Positions 15,994 through 24,885 are shown, counted from the stretch's first letter. The stretch is DNA of 64,000 nt from JAAYYF01 sp040255585 (GCA_040255585.1 JBDZVI010000006.1:1-64000), one strand, 5' to 3'. The notes: generated by a model not told the origin, from the letters alone. Made by a program: numbers and translations.

Positions 15994-17181
15994 GTGAGTC
16001 AAGACAACGAGCCGCGGGCCGCCACCAAGGCGGTCTGGGGCGGCGAGGAAGGCGTGCGCATAGCGGGGGCTACCCAGGTCCCGGTGGTGCATAGCGTCGC
16101 GTTCGGTTACGACGATCTCGACGTGTGGCGCGACGTGGCGCTCGGTAGAGCCGAAGGCCACATCTACAGCCGCAACACGAACCCGACTGTGCGGGCCTTC
16201 GAGGAGAAGATCCGGCTGCTGGAAGGGGCCGAGGCGGCCATGAGCTTCTCCACCGGCATGGCGGCGATCAGCGCCACGCTCTTCTCTCTGCTGGCCCCTG
16301 GCGACCGCGTCGTCTCCGTCAAGGACACGTACGGCGGCACCAACCGGCTGTTCCTCGACTACCTACCGCGCTTCGGCATCGAGGTCGCACTGTGCGATAC
16401 CGGCGACCAAGCCGGCATCGTCGCGGCCATCGACGCCGGCTGCCGGCTCGTCTACCTCGAGACGCCCACGAACCCGACCTGCAAGATCCTCGACATCGAA
16501 CTGTTGGCGCGCCACGCCAAGGCGCAGGGCGCCACGGTCGTCGTCGACAACACGTTCGCGACGCCCATCAACCAGAGCCCGCTGACGCTGGGAGCCGACC
16601 TCGTCATCCACAGCGCCACCAAGTACCTGGGCGGCCACGCCGACGCCCTCGGGGGCGCGCTCTGCGGCGCCAAGGAGCTCGTCGCCAAGGTGTTCGCCTA
16701 CCGGGAGGTCAACGGCGCGGCCCTCCATGCCGACGCCGCCTACCTCCTGCTGCGTGGCATGAAGACACTGGCGCTGCGCGTCGAGCGCCAGAGCTCCAAC
16801 GCCATGGCCGTGGCGCGCTTTCTCGACACGCACCCGCTGGTCGAACGCGTCTTCTACCCTGGCCTGCCCGGTCACCCCAACCACGAGGTCGCGCGGCGCC
16901 AGATGCGCGCCTTCGGCGGCATGCTGTCGTTCCAGATCCAAGGCGGCTTCGAGGCGGTGAAGGAGTTCCTGCCGAGGCTCCGCTTCGCGCACCGGGCCGC
17001 TAACCTCGGGGCCGTCGAGACGACCGTCGCGCCGCCGCGCACGGGCAGCCATGTCGAGCTGACGGAGCAGGAGCGTGCCGCCATGGGCATCCCCGAGGCG
17101 CTCGTGAGGTATTCGGCCGGCATCGAGGACGTGAACGACCTGATCGCCGACCTCGACCAGGCGCTAGCGGCGGGCGGTTGA
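15994..17181 (+). CDS. Cys/Met-metabolism PLP enzyme (cystathionine gamma-synthase/lyase family)
   Basis: Trans-sulfuration-family enzyme of 395 residues, starting at GTG after GGAGGTCAGG. Motifs: YSRNTNPTVRAFEEKIRLLEGAEAA, the PLP phosphate-binding FSTGMAAISA, ETPTNPTCKILDI, VVDNTFATPINQSPL, and SATKYLGGHADALGG with the Schiff-base Lys. A C-terminal RYSAGIEDVNDLIADLDQAL closes the fold. The family includes cystathionine gamma-synthase, gamma-lyase, methionine gamma-lyase and O-acyl-homoserine sulfhydrylase, which sequence by eye does not separate. The structured leader hints at control by a sulfur metabolite. Confidence 0.9.
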   Translation: MSQDNEPRAATKAVWGGEEGVRIAGATQVPVVHSVAFGYDDLDVWRDVALGRAEGHIYSRNTNPTVRAFEEKIRLLEGAEAAMSFSTGMAAISATLFSLLAPGDRVVSVKDTYGGTNRLFLDYLPRFGIEVALCDTGDQAGIVAAIDAGCRLVYLETPTNPTCKILDIELLARHAKAQGATVVVDNTFATPINQSPLTLGADLVIHSATKYLGGHADALGGALCGAKELVAKVFAYREVNGAALHADAAYLLLRGMKTLALRVERQSSNAMAVARFLDTHPLVERVFYPGLPGHPNHEVARRQMRAFGGMLSFQIQGGFEAVKEFLPRLRFAHRAANLGAVETTVAPPRTGSHVELTEQERAAMGIPEALVRYSAGIEDVNDLIADLDQALAAGG

Positions 17182-17345
17182 GCAACGGTGGTGGAGGCCG
17201 GCGGAAACCGGCTCCGCTCCGCCATACCCGCGTCAACGCATAAGTCTTTCGTGGGGGACTCGGGAGTGTCGACTCGATGGTCGTTCGTGCCAGCGGTGGG
17301 GTCTCCTGGAGGGGTGCACCACACCCTCACTTCAGTTGACTAGCT

Positions 17346-17376
17346 CGCCACCATTTTTGCGGCAAATTTGGTGGCG
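17346..17376. repeat. 31-base near-perfect palindrome
   Basis: Arms 17346-17360 (CGCCACCATTTTTGC) and 17362-17376 match at 13 of 15 positions around one central base, with a perfect outer 8-bp CGCCACCA/TGGTGGCG. It is more AT-rich inside than its surroundings and is not followed by a T-run. It could be an operator or a remnant of a mobile element end. Confidence 0.6.
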
Positions 17377-17436
17377 ACTTATACACGAAAACTGAGGCTC
17401 CCAGCAGGCAACCGTGGAGCCGCCGTCCCTACGTTT

Positions 17437-17485
17437 CCAGGCGCTACTTCTCCAGGCGCTACTTCTTCTCCAGCCGCTACTTCGG
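17437..17485. repeat. Three short tandem repeats, CCAGGCGCTACTTCT type
   Basis: Units at 17437-17451, 17452-17469 (extended by TCT) and 17470-17485. No coding role is seen. Confidence 0.7.
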
Positions 17486-17695
17486 TATCGATCGCGCATA
17501 GCCTTCGTGTGATCGCGCCCAGTCGCCACCCTGAACGCCCCCGGTCGGTCACGCATGAGCGCCAGCCATGTACTCGCGTTCTCCAGCCACAGCAAGTCTC
17601 CGCTCTCTCGATGCCACCGCAAACCTCCGGTAACACCCAGCATCGAGCGAACGGGACCCGCCCCGGTAACAAACCAACTGAGTGGACGCCGGAAC

Positions 17696-17723
17696 TTGAC
17701 ACGCTCCGGCCCAAGCCTATACT
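17696..17723 (+). promoter_or_regulatory. Promoter of the yceD-rpmF operon
   Basis: TTGACA (17696-17701), 16 bases, TATACT (17718-17723): near-consensus sigma-70 boxes. Transcription would begin about 17730, at or just before the ATG at 17732, so the first message is leaderless or nearly so. Confidence 0.85.
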
Positions 17724-17731
17724 TTCAAGGG

Positions 17732-18310
17732 ATGCAGTCTAGCGGTTCCGCCATGCTCAACCTGTCCTCACTCTTGCAGCACTCGCCGGGCGCGCCGCTC
17801 GACGTGAGCGGCGAAGGGCTCCTCACGCCCGCGCACGAGTTGCTCGAGGCCGACGGGCTGAGGCTGAAGGGGCCGCTGAAGTGGCGACTGACGGTCATCA
17901 ACGCCGGGGGCGACGACGACTTCGTGCTCGAGGGCTCAGTCGAGGGCACGGTCGTCATGGAGTGCCGCCGGTGCCTCGTCGACGTCGACACGCCGGTGAA
18001 GACGTCCTTCGTCTACCCCATGGCCTACCGGCCTTCCGAGTTGCCCCTCATGCTCGACGAGGACGGCGAGGAGGGCGACGACGAGCTGCTGATCTTCGGC
18101 GGTCCGCAGGTCGATTTCAGCGCGTTCCTCACGGAGCTGGTGGCCATCGAGCTGCCCATAACGGCGCTCTGCCGACCGGACTGCCTCGGGCTGAGCGAGG
18201 ACGGCGTCAACCTCAACGAGCACCCCGAGTTGGCGCAGGAGCACAAGCATGTCGGTACAGTGACAGAGTCCCCGTTCGCCGCCCTCAAGGACGTGGACAT
18301 CTCCGCCTGA
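17732..18310 (+). CDS. yceD: YceD/DUF177 family protein preceding L32
   Basis: Protein of 192 residues of the YceD family, which is almost always encoded just upstream of rpmF and is linked to 23S rRNA processing or accumulation. Seen are GPLKWRLTVINAG..DDDFVLEGSVEGTVVMECRRCLVDVDTPV, with the conserved C-x-x-C, then an acidic stretch LDEDGEEGDDELL and VDFSAFLTELVAIELPITALCRPDCLGL with a second Cys pair. The start at MQSSGSAM lies about 8 bases after the -10 box; an internal ATG at 17753 is an alternative. A longer upstream frame precedes the promoter and is rejected. Confidence 0.88.
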   Translation: MQSSGSAMLNLSSLLQHSPGAPLDVSGEGLLTPAHELLEADGLRLKGPLKWRLTVINAGGDDDFVLEGSVEGTVVMECRRCLVDVDTPVKTSFVYPMAYRPSELPLMLDEDGEEGDDELLIFGGPQVDFSAFLTELVAIELPITALCRPDCLGLSEDGVNLNEHPELAQEHKHVGTVTESPFAALKDVDISA

Positions 18311-18392
18311 CCCGCACCGAAGCGGTCGGGACACTACACTCGAGCGTCACTCGCCGCTCACGGCGAGCGCCACTTATAAGGAGCAGGACCAG

Positions 18393-18578
18393 ATGGCTAA
18401 GCACCCAGTACCCAAGAAGCGCACCTCGCGCTCCAGCCGCGACGCGCGCCGCTCGCACCACGCGCTGACGGCGCCTACCCTCGTGGCTTGCCCACAGTGC
18501 AAGACGATGAAGCCGCCGCATGTCGTGTGCCCCGAGTGCGGGAGCTACGACGGCCGCCAGGTGGTCGCGGAAGCTTGA
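18393..18578 (+). CDS. rpmF: 50S ribosomal protein L32
   Basis: 61-residue large-subunit protein. The N-terminus MAKHPVPKKRTSRSSRDARRSHH is diagnostic. The zinc-ribbon form is present: CPQC at 33-36 and CPEC at 46-49, so zinc binding is intact. An AAGGAGCAGGACC ribosome site precedes it. It follows yceD by 82 bases and is followed by an intrinsic terminator before fabH. Confidence 0.97.
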   Translation: MAKHPVPKKRTSRSSRDARRSHHALTAPTLVACPQCKTMKPPHVVCPECGSYDGRQVVAEA

Positions 18579-18647
18579 GGCACTTACGGCCGCTGGCAGG
18601 ACGGCTGGCGGCCGGCAATCTCGACGGCGGCCGAGCGTGGCCGCGCC

Positions 18648-18674
18648 AGGACGGCTCCGGCCGTCCTTTCTCTT
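18648..18674 (+). terminator. Intrinsic terminator after rpmF
   Basis: Perfect 8-bp stem AGGACGGC/GCCGTCCT with a 4-base TCCG loop (18648-18667), followed directly by TTTCTCTT. It lies 70 bases after rpmF and 50 before fabH, so it separates, or attenuates between, the ribosomal and fatty-acid units. Confidence 0.78.
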
Positions 18675-18723
18675 GTGGCGGCGCGGCTGGACCGGCGCGC
18701 CGGCCGACGGAACGTAGGTAGGC

Positions 18724-19713
18724 GTGAGCGAGACCAGACCGCGTGCCGGTGTCACGGCCCTCGGCGCCTACGCGCCGTCCAAGGTCGTGACGAACTTCGA
18801 CCTCGAGAAGATCATGGACACGTCCGACGAGTGGATCACCACCCGGACGGGCATCAAGCGCAGGCACATCGCGGCGGACGACGAGTTCACTTCCGACCTG
18901 GCCTTCCGCGCCGTCGAGAACCTGGTGGCGCGGCACGGCGAGCACGCGCTGGACGGCGTCGACATGGTCATCCTGGCCACTAACACGCCAGACGCCCTCT
19001 TCCCCGCCACCGCCGCCCTCGTCCAGGAGAAGTTCCGGCTCAGGGCCGGCGCGTTCGACCTCCTCGCGGCCTGCCCGGGCTGGCTGTACGCGGTCGGCAT
19101 CGCCAAGAGCCTCGTGGAGTCGGGGCAGTGCAAGCGCGTGCTCGCCATCGGCGCGGAAGCGCTGACCAAGATCGTCGACTGGGGCGACCGTTCGACGGCG
19201 GTGCTGTTCGGCGACGGCGGCGGCGCCGCCATAATCGCGGCAGTGCCGGAGCCGTACGGCGTGAAAGGCGTGGTGCTTGGCGCCGACGGCTCCGGCGCCG
19301 ATCACCTCCACAAGCGTTCCGTCGGCGTGTGCCTGCCGAGCGGCGCGCGGCTCTCCGACTCGCTCTACATGAACGGCCGCGAGGTCTACAAGTTCGCCGT
19401 CAGGGTCATGAACACGGCCACCCTCGAGGCGGTCGAGAAGGCCGGTTTGGCGGTGGACGACATCTCCCTCTTCGTCCCCCACCAAGCGAACCTGCGCATC
19501 ATCGAGGCGGCGCGCGAGCGCCTCGCCCTTCCCAAGGAGCGCGTCGTCGTCACCGTCGACGAGTACGGCAACAACTCCACCGCCAGCATCCCGCTCGCCC
19601 TCGCGCACGCGCTCGACACCGGCAGGATCAACGTGGGCGACAACCTGCTCCTCGTCTCGTTCGGCGCCGGCCTCACGTGGGCGTCGGCTGTCCTCACCTG
19701 GGGGCCGGCGTGA
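18724..19713 (+). CDS. fabH: 3-oxoacyl-ACP synthase III
   Basis: Condenses acetyl- or branched acyl-CoA with malonyl-ACP to start fatty acid synthesis. It has 329 residues from a GTG start. The catalytic triad is visible: Cys117 in FDLLAACPGWLYA, His in FVPHQANLRIIEAA, and Asn in YGNNSTASIPLALA (usually GNTS/GNTSAAS). DTSDEWITTRTGI near residue 35 is the family N-terminal signature. plsX, the usual neighbour between rpmF and fabH, is absent. It overlaps fabD by four bases. Confidence 0.96.
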   Translation: MSETRPRAGVTALGAYAPSKVVTNFDLEKIMDTSDEWITTRTGIKRRHIAADDEFTSDLAFRAVENLVARHGEHALDGVDMVILATNTPDALFPATAALVQEKFRLRAGAFDLLAACPGWLYAVGIAKSLVESGQCKRVLAIGAEALTKIVDWGDRSTAVLFGDGGGAAIIAAVPEPYGVKGVVLGADGSGADHLHKRSVGVCLPSGARLSDSLYMNGREVYKFAVRVMNTATLEAVEKAGLAVDDISLFVPHQANLRIIEAARERLALPKERVVVTVDEYGNNSTASIPLALAHALDTGRINVGDNLLLVSFGAGLTWASAVLTWGPA

Positions 19714-20651
19714 GCGGCGTACCTGGCGTCGTCGCCGCCCTCTTCCCCGGCCAGGGCTCCCAGGCCGTGGGCATGGCTCGGGAGCTCTACGAGGCCTCCC
19801 CGGCCGCCAAGCGCGTGCTCGACGAGGCGGAGGCGGCCCTGCCCGGCCTGCTCGCGCTCATGTGGGAAGGCCCCGCCGACGAGTTGCAACTGACAGCGAA
19901 CCAGCAGCCCGCGCTGGTGGCGGCGGGCGCCGCCGCGTTCGCCGCCTACCTCGAGGCGGGCGGGGTCGCCCCGCGCCTGGCGGCCGGCCACTCGCTAGGC
20001 GAGTACACGGCCCACGTCGCGTCCGGCACGCTGAGCGTGGCGGACGCCGTGCGCACCGTGCGCAAGCGCGGGCAGTACATGCAAGACGCGGTGCCGGCCG
20101 GCGCCGGCGCCATGGCCGCCATCCTGAAGCTGGACGAGGGGGTCATCCGCGAGGTGCTCGCCGAGGTCGCCGCGGCCGGTCCGACCGACCTGGTGGCGGT
20201 CGCCAACCTGAACGCGCCCGGTCAGACGGTCATCTCCGGCACCGCCTCCGGGGTCGAGAAGGCGACGGCGGCCCTCAAGGCCAGGGGCGGCCGCGCCATC
20301 CCGCTGAAGGTCAGCGCGCCCTTCCACTCTCCGCTCATGGAGCCCGCCGCAGCGCGCCTAGCGCCGGACCTGGCCGGGTTGACCTTCCGCGAGCCCGGCC
20401 TCACCGTCGTGTGCAACGTGACCGCCGAACCTCTCGCTGGGGCTTCGCAGGCCGCCCGGCTCCTCACCGAACAGGTGACGGCGCCCGTGCGGTGGGTCGA
20501 GTGCGTTGAGAAGCTCGCCTCGCTCGGGGCGAGCCGCTACATCGAGTTCGGTTCCGGCAACGTGCTGGTCGGACTGCTCGGGCGCATCCTGCCAGACGCG
20601 AGCGGCGTGGCCGTGACCGACCCCACCAGCCTCGCGGCCGCTCTCGCATAA
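19710..20651 (+). CDS. fabD: Malonyl-CoA:ACP transacylase
   Basis: Loads malonyl groups onto ACP. It starts at the GTG overlapping the fabH stop (GTGA), giving 313 residues; the open frame extends farther upstream only as a shadow of fabH. Motifs: ALFPGQGSQAVGMAREL, the nucleophile Ser95 in GHSLGEYTAH, an active-site Gln in LTANQQPAL, and SAPFHSPLMEPAA with the catalytic His. It is complete. Confidence 0.96.
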   Translation: MSGVPGVVAALFPGQGSQAVGMARELYEASPAAKRVLDEAEAALPGLLALMWEGPADELQLTANQQPALVAAGAAAFAAYLEAGGVAPRLAAGHSLGEYTAHVASGTLSVADAVRTVRKRGQYMQDAVPAGAGAMAAILKLDEGVIREVLAEVAAAGPTDLVAVANLNAPGQTVISGTASGVEKATAALKARGGRAIPLKVSAPFHSPLMEPAAARLAPDLAGLTFREPGLTVVCNVTAEPLAGASQAARLLTEQVTAPVRWVECVEKLASLGASRYIEFGSGNVLVGLLGRILPDASGVAVTDPTSLAAALA

Positions 20652-20808
20652 TGGCTCACGCGTGGCCAAGGCCATGCCGGGCCGCCTGATGCGGATCCGC
20701 GCGCCTGATCGCCCGCCCCGGGTCGCCCGCCTCGGGTCGCCCATAGCGGGCCGGCCGTAGCGGGTCGCCCACACCGGGCACCATAAGGTCAACTTCCTAG
20801 GAGGTCTC
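20652..20808. other. fabD-fabG spacer with three GGGTCGCCC repeats
   Basis: Exact 9-base direct repeats at 20720-20728, 20734-20742 and 20762-20770, within a GC-rich spacer. No promoter is evident; fabG has its own ribosome site. Confidence 0.6.
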
Positions 20809-21558
20809 GTGGACCAAGAACGCAAGCGCGTAGCGCTCGTCACCGGCTCGAGCCGCGGACTGGGCAAGGCCATCGCGGAGGCGTTTGGGCGCCGCGGCTA
20901 CGCCGTGGCGGTGCATTACGTCAGCTCCGCCGGCCCTGCCGAGGCCGTGGCGGACGCCATCCGCGCCATGGGCTCGGAAGCGGAGGCGTTCGGGGCGGAC
21001 GTCTCAGACGCGGCGCAGTGCCAGGACCTCATCAAGCGCGTCACGGAGCGCTTCGGCGCGCTGGACGTGCTCGTCAACAACGCCGGCGTGACGCGCGACA
21101 CCCTCGCGCTGCGCATGAAGGACGAGGACTGGCAGAACGTGCTGAACACCAACCTGTCCTCGGCTTTCTACCTGGCGCGGGGCGCGCTGCGGGGCATGCT
21201 GCGCGCCGGCTACGGTCGCGTGGTGAACGTCTCCTCGGTCGTCGGCCTGCGCGGCAACGTCGGCCAGGCGAACTACGTGGCCGCCAAGGCCGGCCTCATC
21301 GGGCTCACGAAGGCCCTGGCGCGCGAGTACGCCGCCAAGGGCGTCACGGTCAACGCGGTGGCGCCGGGCTTCATCGAGTCGGACATGACGGCGGCGCTGC
21401 CACCGGACGTCAAGGACGCCTACCTGAGGGAGATACCCGTAGGCCGCTTCGGAACGCCTCGGGACGTGGCCGAAGCGGTCGCGTTCCTCGCGAGCCCCGA
21501 GGCGGGCTACGTCAACGGCCAGACGCTGGTGGTTGACGGTGGGATGGTCATGCACTAG
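20809..21558 (+). CDS. fabG: 3-oxoacyl-ACP reductase
   Basis: NADPH-dependent SDR reducing beta-ketoacyl-ACP in fatty acid elongation. It has 249 residues, a GTG start and an AGGAGG site seven bases upstream. Motifs: TGSSRGLG for cofactor, VLVNNAGVTRD, catalytic Ser in VVNVSSVVGL, YVAAKAGLIGLTKALA with Tyr and Lys, and NAVAPGFIESDMT. These match FabG closely. Position in the fab operon makes the assignment firm. Confidence 0.96.
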   Translation: MDQERKRVALVTGSSRGLGKAIAEAFGRRGYAVAVHYVSSAGPAEAVADAIRAMGSEAEAFGADVSDAAQCQDLIKRVTERFGALDVLVNNAGVTRDTLALRMKDEDWQNVLNTNLSSAFYLARGALRGMLRAGYGRVVNVSSVVGLRGNVGQANYVAAKAGLIGLTKALAREYAAKGVTVNAVAPGFIESDMTAALPPDVKDAYLREIPVGRFGTPRDVAEAVAFLASPEAGYVNGQTLVVDGGMVMH

Positions 21559-21622
21559 CATCGCAAGGGCCGCGTGGCCGGTGGGGCGCGAGCCCACCGT
21601 TCACGAGGGCGCAACCGCGGTG

Positions 21623-21650
21623 TTGGCACGGCAATTACCCGTGCTACAGT
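21623..21650 (+). promoter_or_regulatory. Promoter upstream of acpP
   Basis: TTGGCA (21623-21628), 16 bases, TACAGT (21645-21650), followed by a 50-base leader ending in AAGGAGGGAAAG. This suggests that acpP, which is needed in large amounts, has its own promoter inside the fab cluster. Confidence 0.65.
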
Positions 21651-21707
21651 CTCGCAAGACCAGCACTACATGAGCACGGCACGAACAGTTGCCAAGGAGG
21701 GAAAGTC

Positions 21708-21947
21708 GTGGACGAGCACGAGATACTGGAGAAGATCAAGGACGTGGTCGCTGACAAGCTTGACGCCGACCCGAGCGACGTCACCGAGGAGTCCCGCTTC
21801 ATGGACGACCTGGGCGCCGACTCCCTCGACGTCGTCGAGCTGATCATGGGCCTCGAGGACGAGTTCGGGGTCGAGATCTCCGACGAGGAAGCCGAGGGCA
21901 TCCGCACGGTCGGGGACGCCGTCCGCTTCATCGCAGACAAGCAGTGA
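21708..21947 (+). CDS. acpP: Acyl carrier protein of fatty acid synthesis
   Basis: 79 residues, strongly acidic, with the phosphopantetheine Ser39 in the canonical LGADSLDVVELIM motif. GTG start after a strong AAGGAGG site. It lies between fabG and fabF as in many bacteria. It is clearly distinct from the second carrier protein at 35979-36245 (GVLDSMG). Confidence 0.97.
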   Translation: MDEHEILEKIKDVVADKLDADPSDVTEESRFMDDLGADSLDVVELIMGLEDEFGVEISDEEAEGIRTVGDAVRFIADKQ

Positions 21948-22063
21948 GGACCGGCCCCGGCTCGAGCTTGACCGCTCACGCGCGGGGCCACGGTCGCAGC
22001 ACGGTCGACGGCGCACCGTGCGTCACGCTCGCTCGCCGTTGCAACCGTTAACTTAGGACGACC

Positions 22064-23293
22064 ATGAGACGAGTCGTTATCACCGGTGTCGGGCCCGTAA
22101 CGCCGATCGGCGTAGGCGCCGCCGAGTTCCTGGCGGCCCAGCACGTGGCCAAGAACGGTATCAGACCCATCACCCTGTTCGATGCCAGCGACCTCTCCGT
22201 GCGTTTCGCTGGCGAGGTCGACGTCGACGTGGCCGCCTACCTGGAGCCCAAGGAGGCCAGGCGCCTCGACCGCTTCGTGCAGTTCGCGCTCATCGGGGCG
22301 GATCTCGCCTTGGCAGACTCCGGCCTGAGCGCCGAAGAGGTAGCGGGCGAGCATACGGGCACGTGCGTCGGCTCCGGCATCGGCGGCCTCGCCACGTGGG
22401 AGGAGCAGTCCAAGACCCGGTTCGAGCGCTCCCCCATGCGCATCAGCCCCTTCTTCATCCCCATGCTCATCGCCAACATGGCCAGCGGGCACGTCGCCAT
22501 GCGTTTCGGCCTCACGGGGCCGAGCTCGAGCGTCGTAACGGCCTGCGCCACCGGCTCGGGCAACATCGGCGACGGCTACCGCATGATCCAGCGCGGGGAG
22601 GCCGACATCGTCTTCGCGGGCGGCTCCGAGGCGCCCGTCACCCCCATGGGGATCGGCGGCTTCGCCGTCATGAAGGCCCTGTCCACCCGCAACGACAGCC
22701 CTGAGACGGCCAGCCGGCCCTTCACCGCCAGCCGCGACGGCTTCGTGGCCGGCGAGGGCGCTGGCATCCTGATCCTGGAAGAGTACGAGCGCGCCGTCAA
22801 GCGCGGCGCCCGCATCTACGCCGAGATCGTCGGGTACGGCACGAGCGCCGACGCGCATCACATCACGGCGCCGGCGCCGGGCGGCACGGGCGCCATCGCG
22901 GCCATCAGGCGCGCGCTCAAGGACGCCAAGATCACCCCAGATCAGGTCGGTTACATCAACGCCCACGGCACTAGCACGGAAGCGAACGACCTCAACGAGA
23001 CGCTCGCCTTCAAGGCCGTCTGGGAGGGCCACGGCCCGGTGCCACCCGTCTCCTCGACCAAGTCGATGACGGGGCACACCCTGGGGGCGGCCGGCGGCAT
23101 CGAGGGGATCGCGACGGTGCAGGCCATCCACTACGGCGTCCTGCCCCCGACGCGCAACTACATCGACCCCGACCCCGTCCTCGACCTCGACTACATCCCC
23201 GAGGGCGCGCGCGAGAAGCGGGTCGACGTGGCCATCTCCACCAACTTCGCCTTCGGCGGCCAGAACGCCTGCTTGGTATTCAAGCGCGTCTGA
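22064..23293 (+). CDS. fabF: 3-oxoacyl-ACP synthase II
   Basis: Elongating condensing enzyme, 409 residues. The catalytic Cys161 is in VVTACATGSGNIGDGYRMI, and the two His are in NAHGTSTEANDLNET and KSMTGHTLGAAGG. The C-terminal NFAFGGQNACLVFKRV is normal. It lies 116 bases after acpP. Its last codons form the first unit of an 18-base tandem repeat that runs on past the stop codon. Confidence 0.97.
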   Translation: MRRVVITGVGPVTPIGVGAAEFLAAQHVAKNGIRPITLFDASDLSVRFAGEVDVDVAAYLEPKEARRLDRFVQFALIGADLALADSGLSAEEVAGEHTGTCVGSGIGGLATWEEQSKTRFERSPMRISPFFIPMLIANMASGHVAMRFGLTGPSSSVVTACATGSGNIGDGYRMIQRGEADIVFAGGSEAPVTPMGIGGFAVMKALSTRNDSPETASRPFTASRDGFVAGEGAGILILEEYERAVKRGARIYAEIVGYGTSADAHHITAPAPGGTGAIAAIRRALKDAKITPDQVGYINAHGTSTEANDLNETLAFKAVWEGHGPVPPVSSTKSMTGHTLGAAGGIEGIATVQAIHYGVLPPTRNYIDPDPVLDLDYIPEGAREKRVDVAISTNFAFGGQNACLVFKRV

Positions 23294-23348
23294 GTCCTCA
23301 AGCGCATATAGGTCTTCAAGCGCGTCTGAGTCTTCAAGCGCGTCTAGC
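23277..23348. repeat. Four 18-base tandem repeats across the fabF/murJ ends
   Basis: Units at 23277-23294, 23295-23312, 23313-23330 and 23331-23348 (type TCTTCAAGCGCGTCTGAG). The first is the 3' end of fabF including its stop, so the last six codons of fabF were copied three times. The murJ stop, on the other strand, lies in the fourth unit. Confidence 0.9.
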
Positions 23349-24885
23349 GACCCGACGGGCGTAACCGCCTGAGCACCGCGGCTAGTTCAGGCAGCCCAAG
23401 GAGGGCGCCGGCCGCCGCGAAGACCGCCATCAGCACCCCGCCCCCCACGGCCAGGCGCCCGACCTGGCTCCACCAGCCGGCGCCGATAGGTAGAACGGCG
23501 AGGGCCAAGGCGGCCGCGCCCGTAGCCAAGCCGGCCGCGAGCCACACCTTCAAGGCCCCCGACGCCCACCGGCCGAGGCCGAAGCCCTCGCGCCTCTCGA
23601 CGAGCCAGGCGGCGACGAGGAGCTGCAGCCAGGCCGCCACGGCCGTCGCCCACGCCACGCCGGCGATGCCGAACGCGCGCGACAGGACGACGTACAGCAC
23701 CCCCTGCAGCGTCAGGAACGCGAGGACGAGCACGACCGGGGTGCGCACGATGCGCCTGACGTAGAACGTCCGGATGAGCAGGTTGAAGGCGCCGATGGGG
23801 AACACGGCGAAGCCAAGCGGCAACGTGGCGGCGATTGTGAACGCGCGCAACTGGGCGTCCATGGGCTCGCCGAGGAGCGAGCGCCAGTTGTAGACCGCGT
23901 CGACGGCCGGTCCGGCCAGCAGCGCGAGGGCCAGGCCCGCCGGCACCGTCAGGAACGTTATGAACCGCAGACCCTCCGCGAGGGTGGGGGCGAACGACTC
24001 CGGCTCGTGCACGGCGTGGTCGGAGAGGCGCGAGTAGTACGCGAGCGCCGGCGAGATGCTGAAGAGCCCAAGCGCCAGGCTGAGGAACAGGTCGGCGAGG
24101 TAGAAGGCGCCTTGCGCCCCGGCGTCGATGGCCGTGATGACGTTGGACGCGACCACGTTGAGCACCTGCCGCCCGCCGGCCGTGAACGCGAACGGGAGCA
24201 TGAGGAGCAGCACGGAGCCGAGCGCCGGGTGCCAGAGCGCGCCGAGCCGCGGCATGAGGCCGGAGCGGACCAAGGCCGGGACCTGCACGAGGAGCTGCGC
24301 GGCCCCACCAAGGACATGCGCCCACGCGAGCATCACGGCCTGGCCAGGGAAGAGGGCCATGAGCACGACCGTGACGACGTTGAGCGCGACGGGCGCCCAG
24401 GCGGGCGCGAGGAAGCGCTCCTCGGCGTTCAGGATCCCCATCGCCAGCGCCGACAACGAGATGGCCGGCAGGAACGGGAAGACGATCCGCACGAGCCTGG
24501 TCGTGAGCTCGAGGTCCACGTTGCCGGCCGACGAGATGAGCAGGCGCGCGAGGAGCGGCGCGGCCAGGTAGGCGCCCACTAGCAGCAGGCCGTTGACGAG
24601 CATGAGGAGGGCGAGGAGCGCCCCGGCCATGCGCCTCGCGTCGCGCGGCTCGAGACCCTTGTAGACGGGGATGAACGAGTTGGTCAGCGCCCCCTCGGCC
24701 AGCAGCTCGCGGAAGAGGTTGGGGACCTTGAAGGCCGTCACGAACGCGTCGATGACGGCGGTCGGGAAGAACTGCGCCAGCAAGGAGTTCTTGAGGAGCC
24801 CCGTGACGCGGCTGGCGAGCGTGCCGACCATGAGGGTCACGGCGCCGCGGCGGGTGCTGGTCCTGTGGCTCACGCGCGCCATCAT
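23344..24885 (-). CDS. murJ: MurJ lipid II flippase
   Basis: Inner-membrane MOP-superfamily flippase moving lipid II for peptidoglycan synthesis. It has 513 residues with about 14 hydrophobic helices. The N-terminal TLASRVTGLLKNSLLAQFFPTAVIDAFVTAFKVPNLFRELLAEGALTNSFIPVY is the MurJ/MviN signature, including the Arg residues needed in the central cavity. It starts with two consecutive ATG codons. It is convergent with fabF; the gene ends are only 50 bases apart. It stands alone, not in a mur cluster. Confidence 0.94.
   Translation of the reverse strand: MMARVSHRTSTRRGAVTLMVGTLASRVTGLLKNSLLAQFFPTAVIDAFVTAFKVPNLFRELLAEGALTNSFIPVYKGLEPRDARRMAGALLALLMLVNGLLLVGAYLAAPLLARLLISSAGNVDLELTTRLVRIVFPFLPAISLSALAMGILNAEERFLAPAWAPVALNVVTVVLMALFPGQAVMLAWAHVLGGAAQLLVQVPALVRSGLMPRLGALWHPALGSVLLLMLPFAFTAGGRQVLNVVASNVITAIDAGAQGAFYLADLFLSLALGLFSISPALAYYSRLSDHAVHEPESFAPTLAEGLRFITFLTVPAGLALALLAGPAVDAVYNWRSLLGEPMDAQLRAFTIAATLPLGFAVFPIGAFNLLIRTFYVRRIVRTPVVLVLAFLTLQGVLYVVLSRAFGIAGVAWATAVAAWLQLLVAAWLVERREGFGLGRWASGALKVWLAAGLATGAAALALAVLPIGAGWWSQVGRLAVGGGVLMAVFAAAGALLGLPELAAVLRRLRPSGR

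Larger units (their letters stand above)
17182..17695. other. Gene-free spacer with a palindrome and short repeats
   Basis: This 514-base stretch separates the PLP enzyme from the yceD-rpmF operon and has lower GC in its middle. Open frames on both strands lack ribosome sites and look like no family. A 5-bp hairpin at 17197-17212 may help terminate the PLP gene. The 31-base palindrome at 17346-17376 and the repeat at 17437-17485 are listed separately. Confidence 0.5.

Noticed and set aside
17332..17714. Open frames of about 100 codons in the spacer before yceD
   Set aside because: No family resemblance, no ribosome site, low-GC non-coding appearance; the yceD promoter lies within.
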